Assembly: GCF_009363655.1 (NCBI RefSeq)
Contig: NZ_CP045393.1
Coordinates: forward strand, 1,798,001-1,862,000
Direction: 5' to 3'
Length of the DNA stretch: 64,000 bases
Source: Roseovarius sp. THAF27
GTDB lineage: Bacteria > Pseudomonadota > Alphaproteobacteria > Rhodobacterales > Rhodobacteraceae
The stretch's first letter is position 1. Each line of letters begins with the position of its first letter. Positions 26,503-38,570 of this stretch are shown here, one piece after another. The notes beneath the pieces were generated by a model that saw nothing but the letters and a program-made list of their open reading frames with translations, ran no database searches and was not told where the DNA came from. The position numbers and the translations under genes were made by a program.

Positions 26503-27170
26503 TGCACGCCGCCGTCATCGTCTTTCCCGGCTCCAACTGCGACCGTGACATGAAGGTCGCGTTCGAGAACGCGGGCGCCAAGGTGTCGATGGTCTGGCAC
26601 AAGGACACCGAGATGCCCGGCGGTGTCGACGTGATCGGCGTGCCCGGCGGCTTTTCCTTCGGCGACTACCTGCGCTGCGGCGCGATTGCGGCCAACTCGC
26701 CGATCTGCCAGTCGGTGAAGGCGCACGCGGACAAGGGCGGCTACGTGCTGGGCATCTGCAACGGCTTCCAGGTGTTGACCGAAACCGGGCTGCTGCCGGG
26801 GGTCCTTCTTCGCAATTCGGGCCTGAAGTATGTCTGCAAAGCCCTTGATCTAAAAGTGGAAACTTCGAATTCCGCTTACACCTCGGGCTATAATGCGGGC
26901 ACCACGATCACCATTCCCATCGCGCATCACGACGGCAATTACTACACCGATGACGACACGCTCGCGCGGCTCAACGACGAGGATCGCGTCGCCTTCCGGT
27001 ACGTCGAAAACCCCAACGGCTCGCAGCAGGACATTGCCGGCATCCTGTCGGAAAACCGCCGCGTGCTCGGGATGATGCCGCACCCCGAGCGGATGGCCGA
27101 GGAAACCCACGGCAACACCGAGGGCGCAACGCTCTTTTCCGGCCTTGTCGGCAGCCTCGAAACCGCCTGA
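26502..27170 (+). CDS. purQ: Phosphoribosylformylglycinamidine synthase subunit PurQ (glutaminase)
   Basis: A 222-residue class I glutamine amidotransferase. The nucleophile is Cys86 in GICNGFQ; the His and Glu of the triad lie in MPHPERMAEE near the C-terminus. It makes ammonia from glutamine for FGAM synthase. The start is the ATG that overlaps the purS stop; a longer frame would run inside purS. Confidence 0.94.
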   Translation: MHAAVIVFPGSNCDRDMKVAFENAGAKVSMVWHKDTEMPGGVDVIGVPGGFSFGDYLRCGAIAANSPICQSVKAHADKGGYVLGICNGFQVLTETGLLPGVLLRNSGLKYVCKALDLKVETSNSAYTSGYNAGTTITIPIAHHDGNYYTDDDTLARLNDEDRVAFRYVENPNGSQQDIAGILSENRRVLGMMPHPERMAEETHGNTEGATLFSGLVGSLETA

Positions 27171-27248
27171 GCGCCGCGCCGGCGGCAACCTGCCAAAGGC
27201 GCCGTCGACCGCCCTTGTTCCGGCCTTGGCGACAGCGTAATCTGAGGC

Positions 27249-29024
27249 ATGGCCACGGGCTTCTTTTCAAGCGAGGACAGGAACGGGCGCACGCTGGGCT
27301 GGCGGGCGCGTCTGGCGCTGTTGACGCTGGTGGCGCTCGCCATCGGGGTCGTCGCCGTCACCAACAGCCTGCTGACCGACCGCTTTACCGAGAACACCCG
27401 CAACCGGGCCGAGCTGCGCCTGGCGCTCTACTCCGGCAACCTTCTGTCCGAGTTGCGCCAGAATGCCATCGTGCCGCAGCTTCTGGCCCGCGACCCCGCG
27501 CTCATCAGCGCGCTTGACGCGGGCAATTTCACGCAATCGTCCCAACGCCTCATCACCTTCAACGAAGAGATCGAGGCCGCCTCGCTGACGCTTCTGGATG
27601 CCGACGGACGGGTGGTGGCCGCCACCGACCGCGCCCGCATCGGGCAATCCGCGCGCGACGCGCCTTACTTCGTCGATACCCTGCGCAGCCGCGACAACAT
27701 CTTCACCATCGTGCAGGACGAAACCGGCGCCTTCCGCTTCTTCTATTCGCGCCGCGTAGACAGCAACCAGACGCTCGCCGGCATGATCGTGGTCGAGATC
27801 AACCTGCAGAAGTTCGAACGCGCCTGGGCCGGCATTTCCGACGCCGTGCTGGTCACCGACTCGCAGGGCCGCATCATCCTGGCGACCGAGCCGCGCTGGC
27901 GCGGCCTGACCGAACAGGCGGCGCTGACGCGCGAGCCGCCCAGTTCCGCGATCTTCCGTGCCATCCAGGCCACCACCGACTGGTCCAGCCTGCCGCCCGA
28001 CGCCTATGTCGAGGGCGAGGCGGTGATGCGGGTCGAGGGCAGGGTGGCCTTCCGAGGCTGGCGCATCGCCTCGTTCACCACCTATGCCTCGGTCCGGGAC
28101 AAGGTGAACGGCGTCCTGGCGCTCGAAATCATGGTCTTCGCCATCCTTCTGGCGCTCGCCTTCTACTTTCTCAACCGCAAGACGGCGGCGCGCGCCTCGC
28201 TCTTCCAGCGCGAGTCGGCGGAGCTTCGCGCATTGAACGCGCGGCTGCAGCGGGAAATCGCCGAGCGCCAACGGGTGCAGGAGAACCTCGCCGTGGCCGA
28301 ACAGACCCTCCAGCAAAGCTCGAAACTGGCCGTGCTGGGCGAGATGTCGGCGGCGGTTTCCCACGAGCTGAACCAGCCCTTGGCGGCGATGAAGACCTAC
28401 CTCGCCGGCGCCCGCCTTCTGCTGTCGCGCAACCGCCCCGACGAGGCCGTCAGCTCGTTCCAGCGCATCGACGACCTGATCGAGCGGATGGGCGCGATCA
28501 CCAAGCAGCTCAAATCCTACGCCCGGCGCGACGCGAACCAGTTTCAGCCAGTAAACATGGGCGATGCGATCTATTCCGCGCTGGCCCTGATGGAGCCGCA
28601 GCTGCGTGAACGCAAGGTCGACATCACCCGCACCCTGCCCGAAGACCCGGTCTGGGTCATGGGCGACCGGGTGCGCATCGAGCAGGTCATCATCAATCTG
28701 CTGCGCAACGCGATGGACGCCACCCAGAACGCCTCCGAACCGCGCATCGACGTGCTGCTGGCCGCGGGCGAGACCGCCGTGCTCACCGTGCGCGACAACG
28801 GCTCAGGCATCGCCGATATCGAGAACCTGTTCGAGCCTTTCTACACTACCAAGGAGCCCGGCGACGGTGTCGGCTTGGGGCTTGCCATTTCCTCGGGCAT
28901 CGTCAACGACCTTGGCGGCCGGCTCACGGCACGCAATGCCACGATCGGTGGGGCTGTATTCGAAATGCAGCTGCCCATATTAAGTGAAGACTCTCAGCCC
29001 GATGAGACCAGAGCAGCGGAGTAG
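27249..29024 (+). CDS. Sensor histidine kinase, DctB-like
   Basis: A 591-residue membrane kinase. One transmembrane segment near 21-42, a periplasmic double-CACHE-type sensor (about 45-290), a second membrane segment (about 292-312), a short coiled coil (about 318-355), a dimerisation domain with the phospho-accepting His372 (SHELNQPLA) and a HATPase domain (INLLRNAMDA, DNGSG, GLGLAI). It resembles DctB, which senses C4-dicarboxylates. The response regulator gene follows after 6 bases. No dctPQM transport genes are in the window, so the actual signal is uncertain. Confidence 0.85.
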   Translation: MATGFFSSEDRNGRTLGWRARLALLTLVALAIGVVAVTNSLLTDRFTENTRNRAELRLALYSGNLLSELRQNAIVPQLLARDPALISALDAGNFTQSSQRLITFNEEIEAASLTLLDADGRVVAATDRARIGQSARDAPYFVDTLRSRDNIFTIVQDETGAFRFFYSRRVDSNQTLAGMIVVEINLQKFERAWAGISDAVLVTDSQGRIILATEPRWRGLTEQAALTREPPSSAIFRAIQATTDWSSLPPDAYVEGEAVMRVEGRVAFRGWRIASFTTYASVRDKVNGVLALEIMVFAILLALAFYFLNRKTAARASLFQRESAELRALNARLQREIAERQRVQENLAVAEQTLQQSSKLAVLGEMSAAVSHELNQPLAAMKTYLAGARLLLSRNRPDEAVSSFQRIDDLIERMGAITKQLKSYARRDANQFQPVNMGDAIYSALALMEPQLRERKVDITRTLPEDPVWVMGDRVRIEQVIINLLRNAMDATQNASEPRIDVLLAAGETAVLTVRDNGSGIADIENLFEPFYTTKEPGDGVGLGLAISSGIVNDLGGRLTARNATIGGAVFEMQLPILSEDSQPDETRAAE

Positions 29025-29030
29025 AAGGAC

Positions 29031-30365
<1,335 letters not shown>

Positions 30366-30428
30366 TCCGGCCGGAACCCGGCCCGTGGCCATGCGTTTCT
30401 CCTGCAACACACAAAAGGAGAGAGCAGC

Positions 30429-31184
30429 ATGACCCGCACCGTGATCATAACCGGGGCCGGCTCCGGTATCGGCGCCGCCACCGCCCGCCGTTTTGCCGAG
30501 GACGGCTGGAACGTCGTCCTCAACGGACGCACCCGGGACAAGCTGGAAGATGTCGCCAAGGACCTGCCCGAGCGCCATACCCACATCGCGCCCGGCGACG
30601 TTGCGGAGCCTGACGATGCCGCCCGGCTGGTCGAGGCGGCGGTCGACACGTTCGGCGGCCTGACCTGCCTGGTGAACAACGCCGGCATCGCCCGCGGCGG
30701 CGCGCCCGGCGAACTCAGCCACGAGGATTTTGACGCCCAGATGCGCATCAATGTCGGTGGCATGTTCAATTGCGTCACCGCCGCGCTGTCGCATCTGAAA
30801 GAGGCCGACGGCGCTTGCATCGTCAACACGTCCTCGGTGTCGGGCCTCGGCGGCGACTGGCAGATGTTCGGCTACAACGCCTCCAAGGGCGCGGTCAGCA
30901 ACATGACCCGCGCCATGGCGCTGGACCTTGCGCCGGAGATCCGCGTCAATGCCGTGGCCCCGTCGATGACCGAAACCGACATGTCCAAGGGCATCCGCGA
31001 GGACGCAGCACTTCTGGACCGCTTCACCGACCGCATTCCCATGGGCCGCGGCGCCAAGCCCGAGGAGGTGGCCAGCGTCATCGCGTTCCTGGCCTCTGCC
31101 GACGCGGTCTTCGTCAACGGCGTCGTGCTGCCGGTGGATGGTGGCCTGTCGGCGTCGAACGGCCAACCGAACTTCTCGGCCTGA
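30429..31184 (+). CDS. Short-chain dehydrogenase/reductase
   Basis: A 251-residue classical SDR. The cofactor motif is TGAGSGIG (about 9-16), the structural motif NNAG (about 87-90), and the catalytic Tyr149/Lys153 in YNASK with the Ser in NTSSVSG. NAD(P)(H)-dependent; substrate unknown. A good ribosome-binding site (AGGAGAG) lies upstream, 63 bases after the regulator gene. Confidence 0.85.
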   Translation: MTRTVIITGAGSGIGAATARRFAEDGWNVVLNGRTRDKLEDVAKDLPERHTHIAPGDVAEPDDAARLVEAAVDTFGGLTCLVNNAGIARGGAPGELSHEDFDAQMRINVGGMFNCVTAALSHLKEADGACIVNTSSVSGLGGDWQMFGYNASKGAVSNMTRAMALDLAPEIRVNAVAPSMTETDMSKGIREDAALLDRFTDRIPMGRGAKPEEVASVIAFLASADAVFVNGVVLPVDGGLSASNGQPNFSA

Positions 31185-31653
31185 CACCTGCGGTCCCCGC
31201 GCCGTGCAACCGTCGCGGGGATGCCGCCTCTGTGGGCAATCTCGCTAAACGTGTATCGGTGCCGGGCCGCGATTTGCGGCCAGCGCAAGATTACCCATTG
31301 TGTTTTACCGCACGAAACCCTTATTTAGGTATGACGATCCACCCTGTGGATCAATTCCGAGTTTCGCTGCTTCAAACCCTGCGACGGGTGGTGAGGCAAC
31401 CGATTGGGTCCCTCAGGGACCACGAGACGCCGGCACATTCCAAGGGATGATGCGGCACATGAACGGGGGCAGGGGCCGAGGTCCCGCAGCCCTGGAGAAG
31501 AACCGCGATGACGCGCGCGAGAACATCGATGTTCCAAAGCAAGACCCGATCCGGTCGGGCCTGCCGCGCGTCGCATATCGCTCGAAAAAGACATGACCAA
31601 CGCACGCTCGCACCCCCCGGGGGGCGGCGGCCTTCGTCATGCAACGGACATAC
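31185..31653 (+). other. Long leader region of rne, no gene
   Basis: About 470 bases between the SDR and RNase E genes. It contains a patch with AT-rich promoter-like sequence near 31298-31335 (TTGTGT and TTATTTAGGTAT). A long 5' leader is usual for rne, where it mediates feedback by the enzyme on its own mRNA. A 98-codon open frame here (from about 31300) has no ribosome-binding site or family similarity. Confidence 0.5.
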
Positions 31654-34413
31654 ATGGCTAAGAAAATGCTTATCGATGCCACCCACGCGGAGGAAACCCG
31701 CGTCGTGGTGGTCGACGGAAACAAGGTCGAGGAATTCGACTTTGAATCGGAGAACAAGCGCCAGCTAGCTGGCAACATCTACCTCGCAAAGGTCACACGG
31801 GTCGAACCGTCGCTTCAGGCGGCCTTCGTCGATTACGGCGGCAACCGGCACGGTTTCCTCGCCTTTTCCGAGATTCATCCAGATTACTACCAGATCCCCG
31901 TCGCAGACCGCGAGGCGCTCCTGGAAGAGGAACGCGCCTATGCCGAGGCGATGAAGTCGCGCGACGAGGAAGACGAAAAACCCAAGCCCAAGCGCAGTCG
32001 CCGGCGGCGGTCGTCCAAGGCGGCCGAGGCCGACAACGGCGACGCGGTCGCCAAGTCCGACATCGAGGGAATGGAGACGATCGACCTCGATGATGCCGGG
32101 TCGGACAACGACGAGGGCCTGTCGCCCATGGAAACCGTGGCCGAAACCCCGGTCGAGGAACCCAGCGACAACGATGCCGAGGCCGCGCCGCCGGAGACGG
32201 ACGAGGGCGTCGACGAGGACAACGGCGACGAGGACCGCGGCGACGAGGACCGCGGCGACCACGATCATGACCATGACCATGATCACGACGACGAGACCAA
32301 GCGCACCGACGCCTCCTCCAAGGACGAGACGATCGAATCCGTCGCCGATGACGACGACCACGAGGATATCCGGCCGCCGCGCAAACCGCGCCCGCGCCGC
32401 TACAAGATCCAGGAGGTCATCAAGGTCCGCCAGATCCTGCTGGTGCAGGTCGTCAAGGAAGAGCGCGGCAACAAGGGCGCGGCGCTGACCACCTATCTTT
32501 CCCTCGCGGGCCGCTACTGCGTCCTGATGCCCAACACCGCCCGTGGCGGCGGCATCTCGCGCAAGATCACCAACGCCACCGACCGCAAGAAGCTGAAAGA
32601 GATCGCGAACGAGATCGACGTGCCCAAGGGCGCGGGCCTGATCGTGCGTACCGCAGGCGCCAAGCGCACCAAGTCCGAGATCAAGCGCGACTACGAATAC
32701 CTGCAACGTCTGTGGGAACAGATCCGCGAGCTGACGCTGAAATCCATCGCGCCCGCCAAGATCTACGAAGAGGGCGACCTGATCAAACGCTCGATCCGCG
32801 ACCTCTACAATCGCGATATCGACGAGGTTCATGTCGAGGGCGAGCGCGGCTACCGCATCGCCAAGGACTTCATGAAGATGATCATGCCGTCCCACGCCAA
32901 GAACGTGAAACAGTATGGCGAGACCCTGCCGCTCTTCGCCCGCTACCAGGTCGAAAGCTACCTAGCGGGGATGTTCAACCCCACCGTGCAGCTCAAGTCG
33001 GGCGGCTACATCGTCATCGGCGTGACCGAGGCGCTGGTGGCCATCGACGTGAACTCCGGCCGCGCCACCAAGGAAGGCTCGATCGAGGAAACCGCGCTCA
33101 AGACCAACCTGGAAGCGGCGGACGAGGTCGCCCGCCAGTTGCGCCTGCGCGACCTTGCCGGCCTGATCGTGATCGACTTCATCGACATGGACGAGCGCAA
33201 GAACAACGCCTCCGTCGAAAAGCGCATGAAGGACCGGCTCAAGACCGACCGCGCCCGCATCCAGGTGGGCCGCATCTCGGGCTTCGGCCTGATGGAGATG
33301 TCGCGCCAGCGCCTGCGCCCCGGCATGATCGAGGCCACGACGCAACCGTGCCCCGCCTGCCACGGCACCGGCCTCATTCGCTCGGACGACAACATGTCGC
33401 TCAGCATCCTGCGCCAGATCGAGGAGGAGGGCACGCGTGGCCGCTCCCGCGAGGTGCTGGTGAAATGCCCCGTGGGCATCGCCAACTTCCTGATGAACCA
33501 GAAGCGCGAGCACGTGGCCCAGATCGAGGGCCGCTACGGCCTGTCGGTGCGGATCGAGGGCGACCCTTCGCTGGTCAGCCCCGATTTCTCGCTCGAGAAA
33601 TTCAAGACCGCCACCCGCAACGTCAAGCAGACCGCCGCGGCGGTGGTGTCCGTCGACAGCTCGCTGATGGACGATATCGACGCCGCCGAGGAGGCCGAGA
33701 CGCCCGATCCCGCCGAGGCGCCTCCCGCGCCCGAGAACGAGGGCAATGACGGGCGCAACGACGGCGGCGACGGCCAGCCCAAGAAAAAGCGCCGGCGCCG
33801 CCGCCGGTCGCGCTCGCGCTCCAAGTCGGGCAATGGCGAAAACGGGCAGAACGGCGAAACCCGCGACAACAACGACGCGTCGGACAACGACCAGTCCGAG
33901 CGCCGGGACGCGCCGCAGACGGAAGACAAACCGTCCGAGGCCGAGCCTGTCGCGGCCAAGTCCGAAGAAGCCTCCGACGAGACGCCGAAAGACGAAAAGC
34001 CCAAGCGCGTGAGCCGGTCCCGCAAGAAAAAGACCGACGACACGCCCAAGGAAGAGGCCGCGCAGGACGAGGCCCCGGCAGAGAATGCCGAGGCCGCGTC
34101 CGGGGACAAACCTGCGGAGAAGCCAAAGCCCAAGCCGCGCTCGCGCAGCAAGAAAAAGGAAGAACCTGCACCCGAGGTGGCGGCGGAAACGGCGGCAGAA
34201 CCCGCCCCCGAAGCCGCCGAAACGGCTCAGGATCCGGCGCCCCAACCCGAAGCCGAGGCCAAGCCTGCCAGGAAACCGCGCACGCGTTCGACCTCGACCC
34301 GCAAGAAGCCCGAGCCGGTCGCCGCCGAAGCCGCGGACACGGGCGAGGCCGCCAAGCAAGCGGCGGACGATGATAAGCCCAAGCGCAAGGGCTGGTGGTC
34401 TTTCGGCGGCTAA
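31654..34413 (+). CDS. rne: Ribonuclease E
   Basis: A 919-residue RNase E/G. Starts MAKKMLIDATHAEETR. The S1 domain (about 35-320) is split by an acidic insertion of about 145 residues (105-250) that includes a run of alternating His and Asp. The catalytic part has IEATTQPCPACHGTG, with the zinc-link Cys pair near 567. The C-terminal third (about 675-919) is disordered, with Arg-rich RNA-binding patches and Ala/Glu/Pro-rich scaffold for degradosome partners. It starts mRNA decay and trims rRNA and tRNA in the cytoplasm. A strong terminator follows. Confidence 0.93.
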   Translation: MAKKMLIDATHAEETRVVVVDGNKVEEFDFESENKRQLAGNIYLAKVTRVEPSLQAAFVDYGGNRHGFLAFSEIHPDYYQIPVADREALLEEERAYAEAMKSRDEEDEKPKPKRSRRRRSSKAAEADNGDAVAKSDIEGMETIDLDDAGSDNDEGLSPMETVAETPVEEPSDNDAEAAPPETDEGVDEDNGDEDRGDEDRGDHDHDHDHDHDDETKRTDASSKDETIESVADDDDHEDIRPPRKPRPRRYKIQEVIKVRQILLVQVVKEERGNKGAALTTYLSLAGRYCVLMPNTARGGGISRKITNATDRKKLKEIANEIDVPKGAGLIVRTAGAKRTKSEIKRDYEYLQRLWEQIRELTLKSIAPAKIYEEGDLIKRSIRDLYNRDIDEVHVEGERGYRIAKDFMKMIMPSHAKNVKQYGETLPLFARYQVESYLAGMFNPTVQLKSGGYIVIGVTEALVAIDVNSGRATKEGSIEETALKTNLEAADEVARQLRLRDLAGLIVIDFIDMDERKNNASVEKRMKDRLKTDRARIQVGRISGFGLMEMSRQRLRPGMIEATTQPCPACHGTGLIRSDDNMSLSILRQIEEEGTRGRSREVLVKCPVGIANFLMNQKREHVAQIEGRYGLSVRIEGDPSLVSPDFSLEKFKTATRNVKQTAAAVVSVDSSLMDDIDAAEEAETPDPAEAPPAPENEGNDGRNDGGDGQPKKKRRRRRRSRSRSKSGNGENGQNGETRDNNDASDNDQSERRDAPQTEDKPSEAEPVAAKSEEASDETPKDEKPKRVSRSRKKKTDDTPKEEAAQDEAPAENAEAASGDKPAEKPKPKPRSRSKKKEEPAPEVAAETAAEPAPEAAETAQDPAPQPEAEAKPARKPRTRSTSTRKKPEPVAAEAADTGEAAKQAADDDKPKRKGWWSFGG

Positions 34414-34431
34414 GTTGCTCTGACCAAAACG

Positions 34432-34462
34432 AAAAACGCCGGGGCAGGACCCCGGCGTTTTT
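34432..34462 (+). terminator. Rho-independent terminator of rne
   Basis: A 13-bp perfect stem: AAAAACGCCGGGG (34432-34444) pairs with 34450-34462, ending in TTTTT, loop of 5 bases. Being symmetrical in A and T, it could also act on the other strand. Confidence 0.93.
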
Positions 34463-34503
34463 ATTTGATGCACATGGTGCGAAGCGCGCCTCTTGCCCAC
34501 GCC

Positions 34504-34641
34504 GTCCCGGGCCTGACCCGGGACCTCATCGGTCAGAGCTCCCGACTCAAGTCCGGGATGCCACTCGCCCCCCACGCGCCGTCATCCTCGGGCTCGACCC
34601 GAGGATCTCCACGCGAAGAGATCCCGGATCAGGTCCGGGAT
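34504..34641. repeat. Cluster of intergenic palindromic elements
   Basis: Three perfect hairpins of one family: GTCCCGGG-CCTGA-CCCGGGAC (34504-34524), ATCCTCGGG with its complement (34584-34606) and ATCCCGGA-TCAGG-TCCGGGAT (34621-34641), all with 8- or 9-bp stems and 5-base loops. They fill the space between the convergent rne and thiC genes. A related composite lies at 38421-38492. Confidence 0.8.
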
Positions 34642-34663
34642 GAGTGCCGGGTCAACCCGGCAC

Positions 34664-34666
<3 letters not shown>
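34641..34666 (-). terminator. Hairpin overlapping the thiC stop codon
   Basis: A 12-bp perfect stem (TGAGTGCCGGGT and its complement, loop CA). Its last three bases are the thiC stop codon, so the hairpin forms at the very end of the thiC message. It has no T tract, so it may stabilise the 3' end or block ribosomes rather than terminate alone. Confidence 0.5.
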
Positions 34667-36700
<2,034 letters not shown>

Positions 36701-36755
36701 GAAGCGTCGCCGTGATTTCAACGGATATTCGGAAAAAGCTGCGGCGGGTTTCGGA

Positions 36756-37121
36756 TCAGACCGGCACGTCGTCGTAATTGCGCCGGGTCGTGGGGGTGGT
36801 GTCCTTGATATCGACCCGCAACGCCACGCCCATCATCTCCATCATCCGTCGCGTCTCTTCGGTGTAGTCCGTGAACGCCTTCTTCATGAAATCGCTCTGC
36901 ACCTGCATCAGCTCCTGCGGCGTCCTGCAGGCCAGCATCGCGCGCTGCGCCTCCAGGTCCTTCTCCAGCCGCTCGGTCACAAAGCGCATGCTCTCCTGCA
37001 TCATGTCGAACCACGCCGTCGTGGCCACGGGGCTGAACGCGGCCATCGCCGCGACCATGCCGGCATGGGCCGGGTCGGTCGCGTCCGGGGTTTCGGTGGT
37101 CTTTTTCGTCGATTTCGCCAT
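36756..37121 (-). CDS. Phasin family protein
   Basis: A 121-residue helical protein starting MAKSTKKTTE with a strong GGAAGGAG. The central region (about 30-100) is amphipathic and matches the phasin_2 pattern (FDMMQESMRFVTERLEKDLEAQ). Phasins coat polyhydroxyalkanoate granules in the cytoplasm and control their size. A longer in-frame extension upstream lacks a ribosome-binding site. No PHA synthase gene is in the window. Confidence 0.8.
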   Translation of the reverse strand: MAKSTKKTTETPDATDPAHAGMVAAMAAFSPVATTAWFDMMQESMRFVTERLEKDLEAQRAMLACRTPQELMQVQSDFMKKAFTDYTEETRRMMEMMGVALRVDIKDTTPTTRRNYDDVPV

Positions 37122-37318
37122 TTGCGCCACTCCTTCCGAGCTTCGGCAAAGGCCGCGGTGGCGCGGTCTTTGCGGGAATGTCGTCCGATCTGGCACACCA
37201 CACCGAAACATGCGCCTCGCGCCATTCGGAACTGTAACAATTATATGACGTAGCCGGCCCGAGGTACAGCGCAACCGGGCCGCTGGGGGCCGCGCCGTTG
37301 TCGCACCCCCCGTGCGGC

Positions 37319-37546
37319 TCAGCCCTTGCGCACCCGGTAAAGCGTGGCCGTCCCGTCTTCGACCGTCTCGATCAGCTCATGCCCCGCCTCGGCGCAGAAA
37401 TGCGGCACGTCGATCACCGCCGCCGGATCATCCGCCCGCAGCACGATCACGTCGCCGGTGCCCAGCGGCTTCATCCGCTTGCGCAGCTTCAGCACGGGCA
37501 GGGGGCACAAGAGCCCCACGGCGTCGATGATCTCAGGTTCGCTCAT
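37319..37546 (-). CDS. TusA-family sulfur carrier protein
   Basis: A 75-residue protein with the signature CPLPVLKLRKRM near residue 14, in which the Cys carries sulfur. TusA-like proteins pass sulfur for tRNA thiolation or other sulfur transfer. It is divergent from ccdA with 105 bases between. No strong ribosome-binding site is visible before the ATG. Which sulfur pathway it serves cannot be told here. Confidence 0.8.
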   Translation of the reverse strand: MSEPEIIDAVGLLCPLPVLKLRKRMKPLGTGDVIVLRADDPAAVIDVPHFCAEAGHELIETVEDGTATLYRVRKG

Positions 37547-37651
37547 GGCTCGGGAGGTAATCCAACCGTTACAGCCTGTCCACCGAGATGTGACCGCCCC
37601 GTGACGCCGCGTCGCGTGACGCCCCCTTCGTTTTGCAATACACGGGGGTCC

Positions 37652-38404
37652 ATGTTCGGAATCGATCTCATAGACGCCACCCTGATCCCCGCCATGGCCA
37701 TCGCGCTGGTGGCCGGCGTCTTCTCGTTTCTCAGCCCCTGCGTGCTGCCCATCGTTCCGCCTTACCTCGCCTACATGAGCGGCGTCACCGTCACCGACCT
37801 GCAAACCGCGCAAACGTCCCGCAACAAGGCGATCCTGCCCGCACTCTTCTTCGTGCTGGGCCTGTCGACCGTGTTTCTTCTGCTGGGCTTCGCCGCCTCG
37901 GCCATGGGCCGTGAGCTGCTGCAATACCAGGACTGGTTCAACACCGCCGCGGGCCTCATCGTGATGATCTTCGGCCTGCATTTCCTGGGCATCTTCCGCA
38001 TCGGCATCATGGACCGCGAGGCCCGGCTCGACGTGGGCGACAAGGGCGGCACCAGTTTCGGCGCCTATATCCTCGGCCTCGCCTTCGCCTTCGGCTGGAC
38101 CCCCTGCATCGGACCGCAGCTCGGCGCGATCCTGTCGCTCGCCGCCTCCGAGGCCTCGGTCACGCGCGGCACGCTGCTGCTCGCGGTCTATGCCGCGGGC
38201 CTGGGCATCCCGTTCCTGCTCGTGGCCGCCTTCCTGCCGCGCCTTTCCGGGCTCATGGCCTGGATGAAACGCCACATGGACCAGATCGAGCGTATCATGG
38301 GGCTCCTGCTCTGGACCATCGGCCTGCTGATGCTGACCGGCGGGTTCGCCGCCTTCTCCTACTGGCTGCTCGAGATGTTCCCGGCGCTGGCCATGATGGG
38401 CTAG
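37652..38404 (+). CDS. ccdA: Cytochrome c biogenesis protein CcdA
   Basis: A 250-residue inner-membrane protein with six hydrophobic segments. The two redox Cys are in FLSPCVLPIVPPYL and FGWTPCIGPQLG. It carries electrons from cytoplasmic thioredoxin to the periplasm to reduce apocytochrome c and other thiols. The start MFGIDLID is preceded by GGGG. It is close to the TusA gene, perhaps only by chance. Confidence 0.9.
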   Translation: MFGIDLIDATLIPAMAIALVAGVFSFLSPCVLPIVPPYLAYMSGVTVTDLQTAQTSRNKAILPALFFVLGLSTVFLLLGFAASAMGRELLQYQDWFNTAAGLIVMIFGLHFLGIFRIGIMDREARLDVGDKGGTSFGAYILGLAFAFGWTPCIGPQLGAILSLAASEASVTRGTLLLAVYAAGLGIPFLLVAAFLPRLSGLMAWMKRHMDQIERIMGLLLWTIGLLMLTGGFAAFSYWLLEMFPALAMMG

Positions 38405-38420
38405 GGGCCTCTGTCCGCCC

Positions 38421-38492
38421 CCGTTCCGGGCCCGACCCGGGACCTCGCCCAGCCGCGCCTCGGCAAGAGATCCCCGATCGGGTCCCGGATCC
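38421..38492. repeat. Composite palindromic element after ccdA
   Basis: Two imperfect hairpins (GTTCCGGG-CCCGA-CCCGGGAC at about 38423-38443, and one around 38470-38492) separated by a spacer containing AAGAGATC, like the pair at 34584-34641. It belongs to the same dispersed family. Confidence 0.65.
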
Positions 38493-38570
38493 TCTGTCGC
38501 ACAACAGCCTTACTCTTGCCCAAGACTTCGATTAACCTCTCCCCAAAGAAGAGGCCAAGACAGGTCTGGC

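Noticed and set aside
31300..31596. A 98-codon frame in the rne leader
   Set aside because: No ribosome-binding site, no family; a long untranslated leader is expected before rne.
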